DNA from: Paludibacteraceae bacterium
GTDB lineage: Bacteria; Bacteroidota; Bacteroidia; Bacteroidales; Paludibacteraceae
Direction of reading: 5' to 3'
Length of the DNA: 7,098 nucleotides
Assembly: GCA_947445425.1 (NCBI GenBank)
Contig: CANFFA010000118.1
Location: 1-7,098, forward strand
Shown here: positions 6,393-7,098 of the stretch, piece after piece
Layout of the letters: every line of letters begins with the position of its first letter
Position numbering within the stretch: the first letter of the stretch is position 1
Program-made: the position numbers and the translations under genes
The notes under the pieces: generated by a model
Databases searched by the model: none
What the model was told of the DNA's origin: nothing
The model's input: only the letters and a program-made list of their open reading frames with translations

Positions 6393-7098
6393 CTTCCTCT
6401 TTCCACTCCACTATATTCCGTTCTTCTCTAGAAAAATTAATCCCTATCATCGTAATTGACTTCCCCGAATTCAAATAGGGAGTTGCATATCCCTTCTCCT
6501 TGATCTGTTCTAGACCTATCTCAGCAGCCTTGTCCATCTTAAATTCAAATATATAAATATGATTATGATTTACAATTACACAGTCGATTCGCCCCTTGTT
6601 CATGTGCACTTCATTATGAACATCGGCACCTAAAAGACGAAAAATCGAAAAGAGAATATTCTGGTAATTCTCCTCCATATTGGAACGATGGGCATAGGGA
6701 ATAGCAGCAATGTGACCAAACAAAAGTTGGTGTAACTCCGCCGTATTTCCAGAATGAAGCGCCATCTGCATTTTAATGATTTCAGTAGTTACTTCACCCA
6801 AATTTCGTTGAGAAATCGAACTGACAAGGTGCTTTTCAAATGCTATTTCAATCTCAAGGTTTGGAAAATTCAGATAATAAAAAAGCTGCCCCATCAGCAT
6901 CACCGACCGTTCAATGGTCAAATATCCGGTTTGTAACAGTAGCGGTGCCGCCTGCATATCAGCCACATCAAAGGAATCAAGCAAAGTCTGGTCCACCGGT
7001 TGGTGGATCGTGTCAAAGAAATCTATTTTTTGCTTTTTGATTACGTCAAAGATAAACGAAGGGCTGCCAGTTGAGAACCAGAAGTTGGAAAACCGTCC
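6373..7098 (-). CDS. AAA-ATPase-like / PD-(D/E)xK nuclease-family protein, 3' part only
   Basis: The frame is open from the right edge (7098) to the TGA at 6373-6375, giving 241 residues of what is usually a protein of about 500-550. The 5' part, with the expected P-loop ATPase domain, lies outside. A GTG at 6994-6996 is only an internal codon, because the frame continues upstream with family-like sequence (FSNFWFSTGSPSFIFDVIKK, fragment residues 3-22). That stretch matches the end of the AAA-ATPase-like domain (PF09820 type). The C-terminal half is a PD-(D/E)xK domain (PF08011/DUF1703 type): E163 in HNEVHM, D172 in GRIDCV, and E185-x-K187 in IFEFK, followed by QIKEKGYATPYL and GINFS. The nuclease-like residues are all present. 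The family is abundant and often multicopy in Bacteroidota. Its function is not established, and nuclease activity is inferred from the fold. The last codons (MINDK) lie within an AATGA-type repeat. Confidence 0.85.
   Translation of the reverse strand, partial: GRFSNFWFSTGSPSFIFDVIKKQKIDFFDTIHQPVDQTLLDSFDVADMQAAPLLLQTGYLTIERSVMLMGQLFYYLNFPNLEIEIAFEKHLVSSISQRNLGEVTTEIIKMQMALHSGNTAELHQLLFGHIAAIPYAHRSNMEENYQNILFSIFRLLGADVHNEVHMNKGRIDCVIVNHNHIYIFEFKMDKAAEIGLEQIKEKGYATPYLNSGKSITMIGINFSREERNIVEWKEEVMINDK

Noticed and set aside
6994..6996. GTG as the start of the nuclease-family gene
   Set aside because: The frame stays open to 7098 and the upstream residues continue the family's sequence pattern, so the GTG is an internal valine codon.
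6754..7040. Plus-strand open frames opposite the nuclease-family gene
   Set aside because: They are antisense to a well-supported coding frame that continues to the window edge.

Overview
The window reads as chromosomal DNA of an AT-rich member of the Bacteroidota. Three things point there. Two promoters match the TTG-N(17-23)-TAnnTTTG consensus of that phylum. Starts lack recognisable Shine-Dalgarno sequences. The protein families (Wzi/RemB-like outer-membrane protein, an unusual polyprenyl-phosphate sugar transferase, and an AAA-ATPase-like/PD-(D/E)xK protein) are typical of it. I cannot name a genus. All six genes lie on the minus strand, so transcription runs from the right edge to the left.

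Right part (about 4636-7098), accessory. It begins with the 3' part of an AAA-ATPase-like/PD-(D/E)xK nuclease-family gene that enters from beyond the window. A 322-base gap follows, holding a striking 21-bp hairpin. Next is a two-gene hipB-hipA type II toxin-antitoxin operon with a 4-base ATGA overlap, its own promoter, and intact kinase residues in HipA.

Middle (2581-4524), housekeeping. thrS encodes a complete threonyl-tRNA synthetase with its own promoter just downstream of hipA. A strong intrinsic terminator lies just after it, so thrS is not followed by the infC-rpmI-rplT genes often found there.

Left part (1-2496), cell surface. A membrane-anchored sugar transferase with an atypical central region is followed, across a repeat-bearing 123-base gap, by the 5' part of a Wzi-like outer-membrane protein gene that runs off the left edge. 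Together they suggest export or attachment of a surface polysaccharide.

I see no tRNA, rRNA, CRISPR array, insertion sequence or replication origin. The observations most worth checking are the hairpin repeat at 6250-6295, the sugar transferase with a possible methyltransferase-derived middle and no visible membrane helix before its catalytic domain, and a HipA-family kinase directly upstream of an aminoacyl-tRNA synthetase gene.
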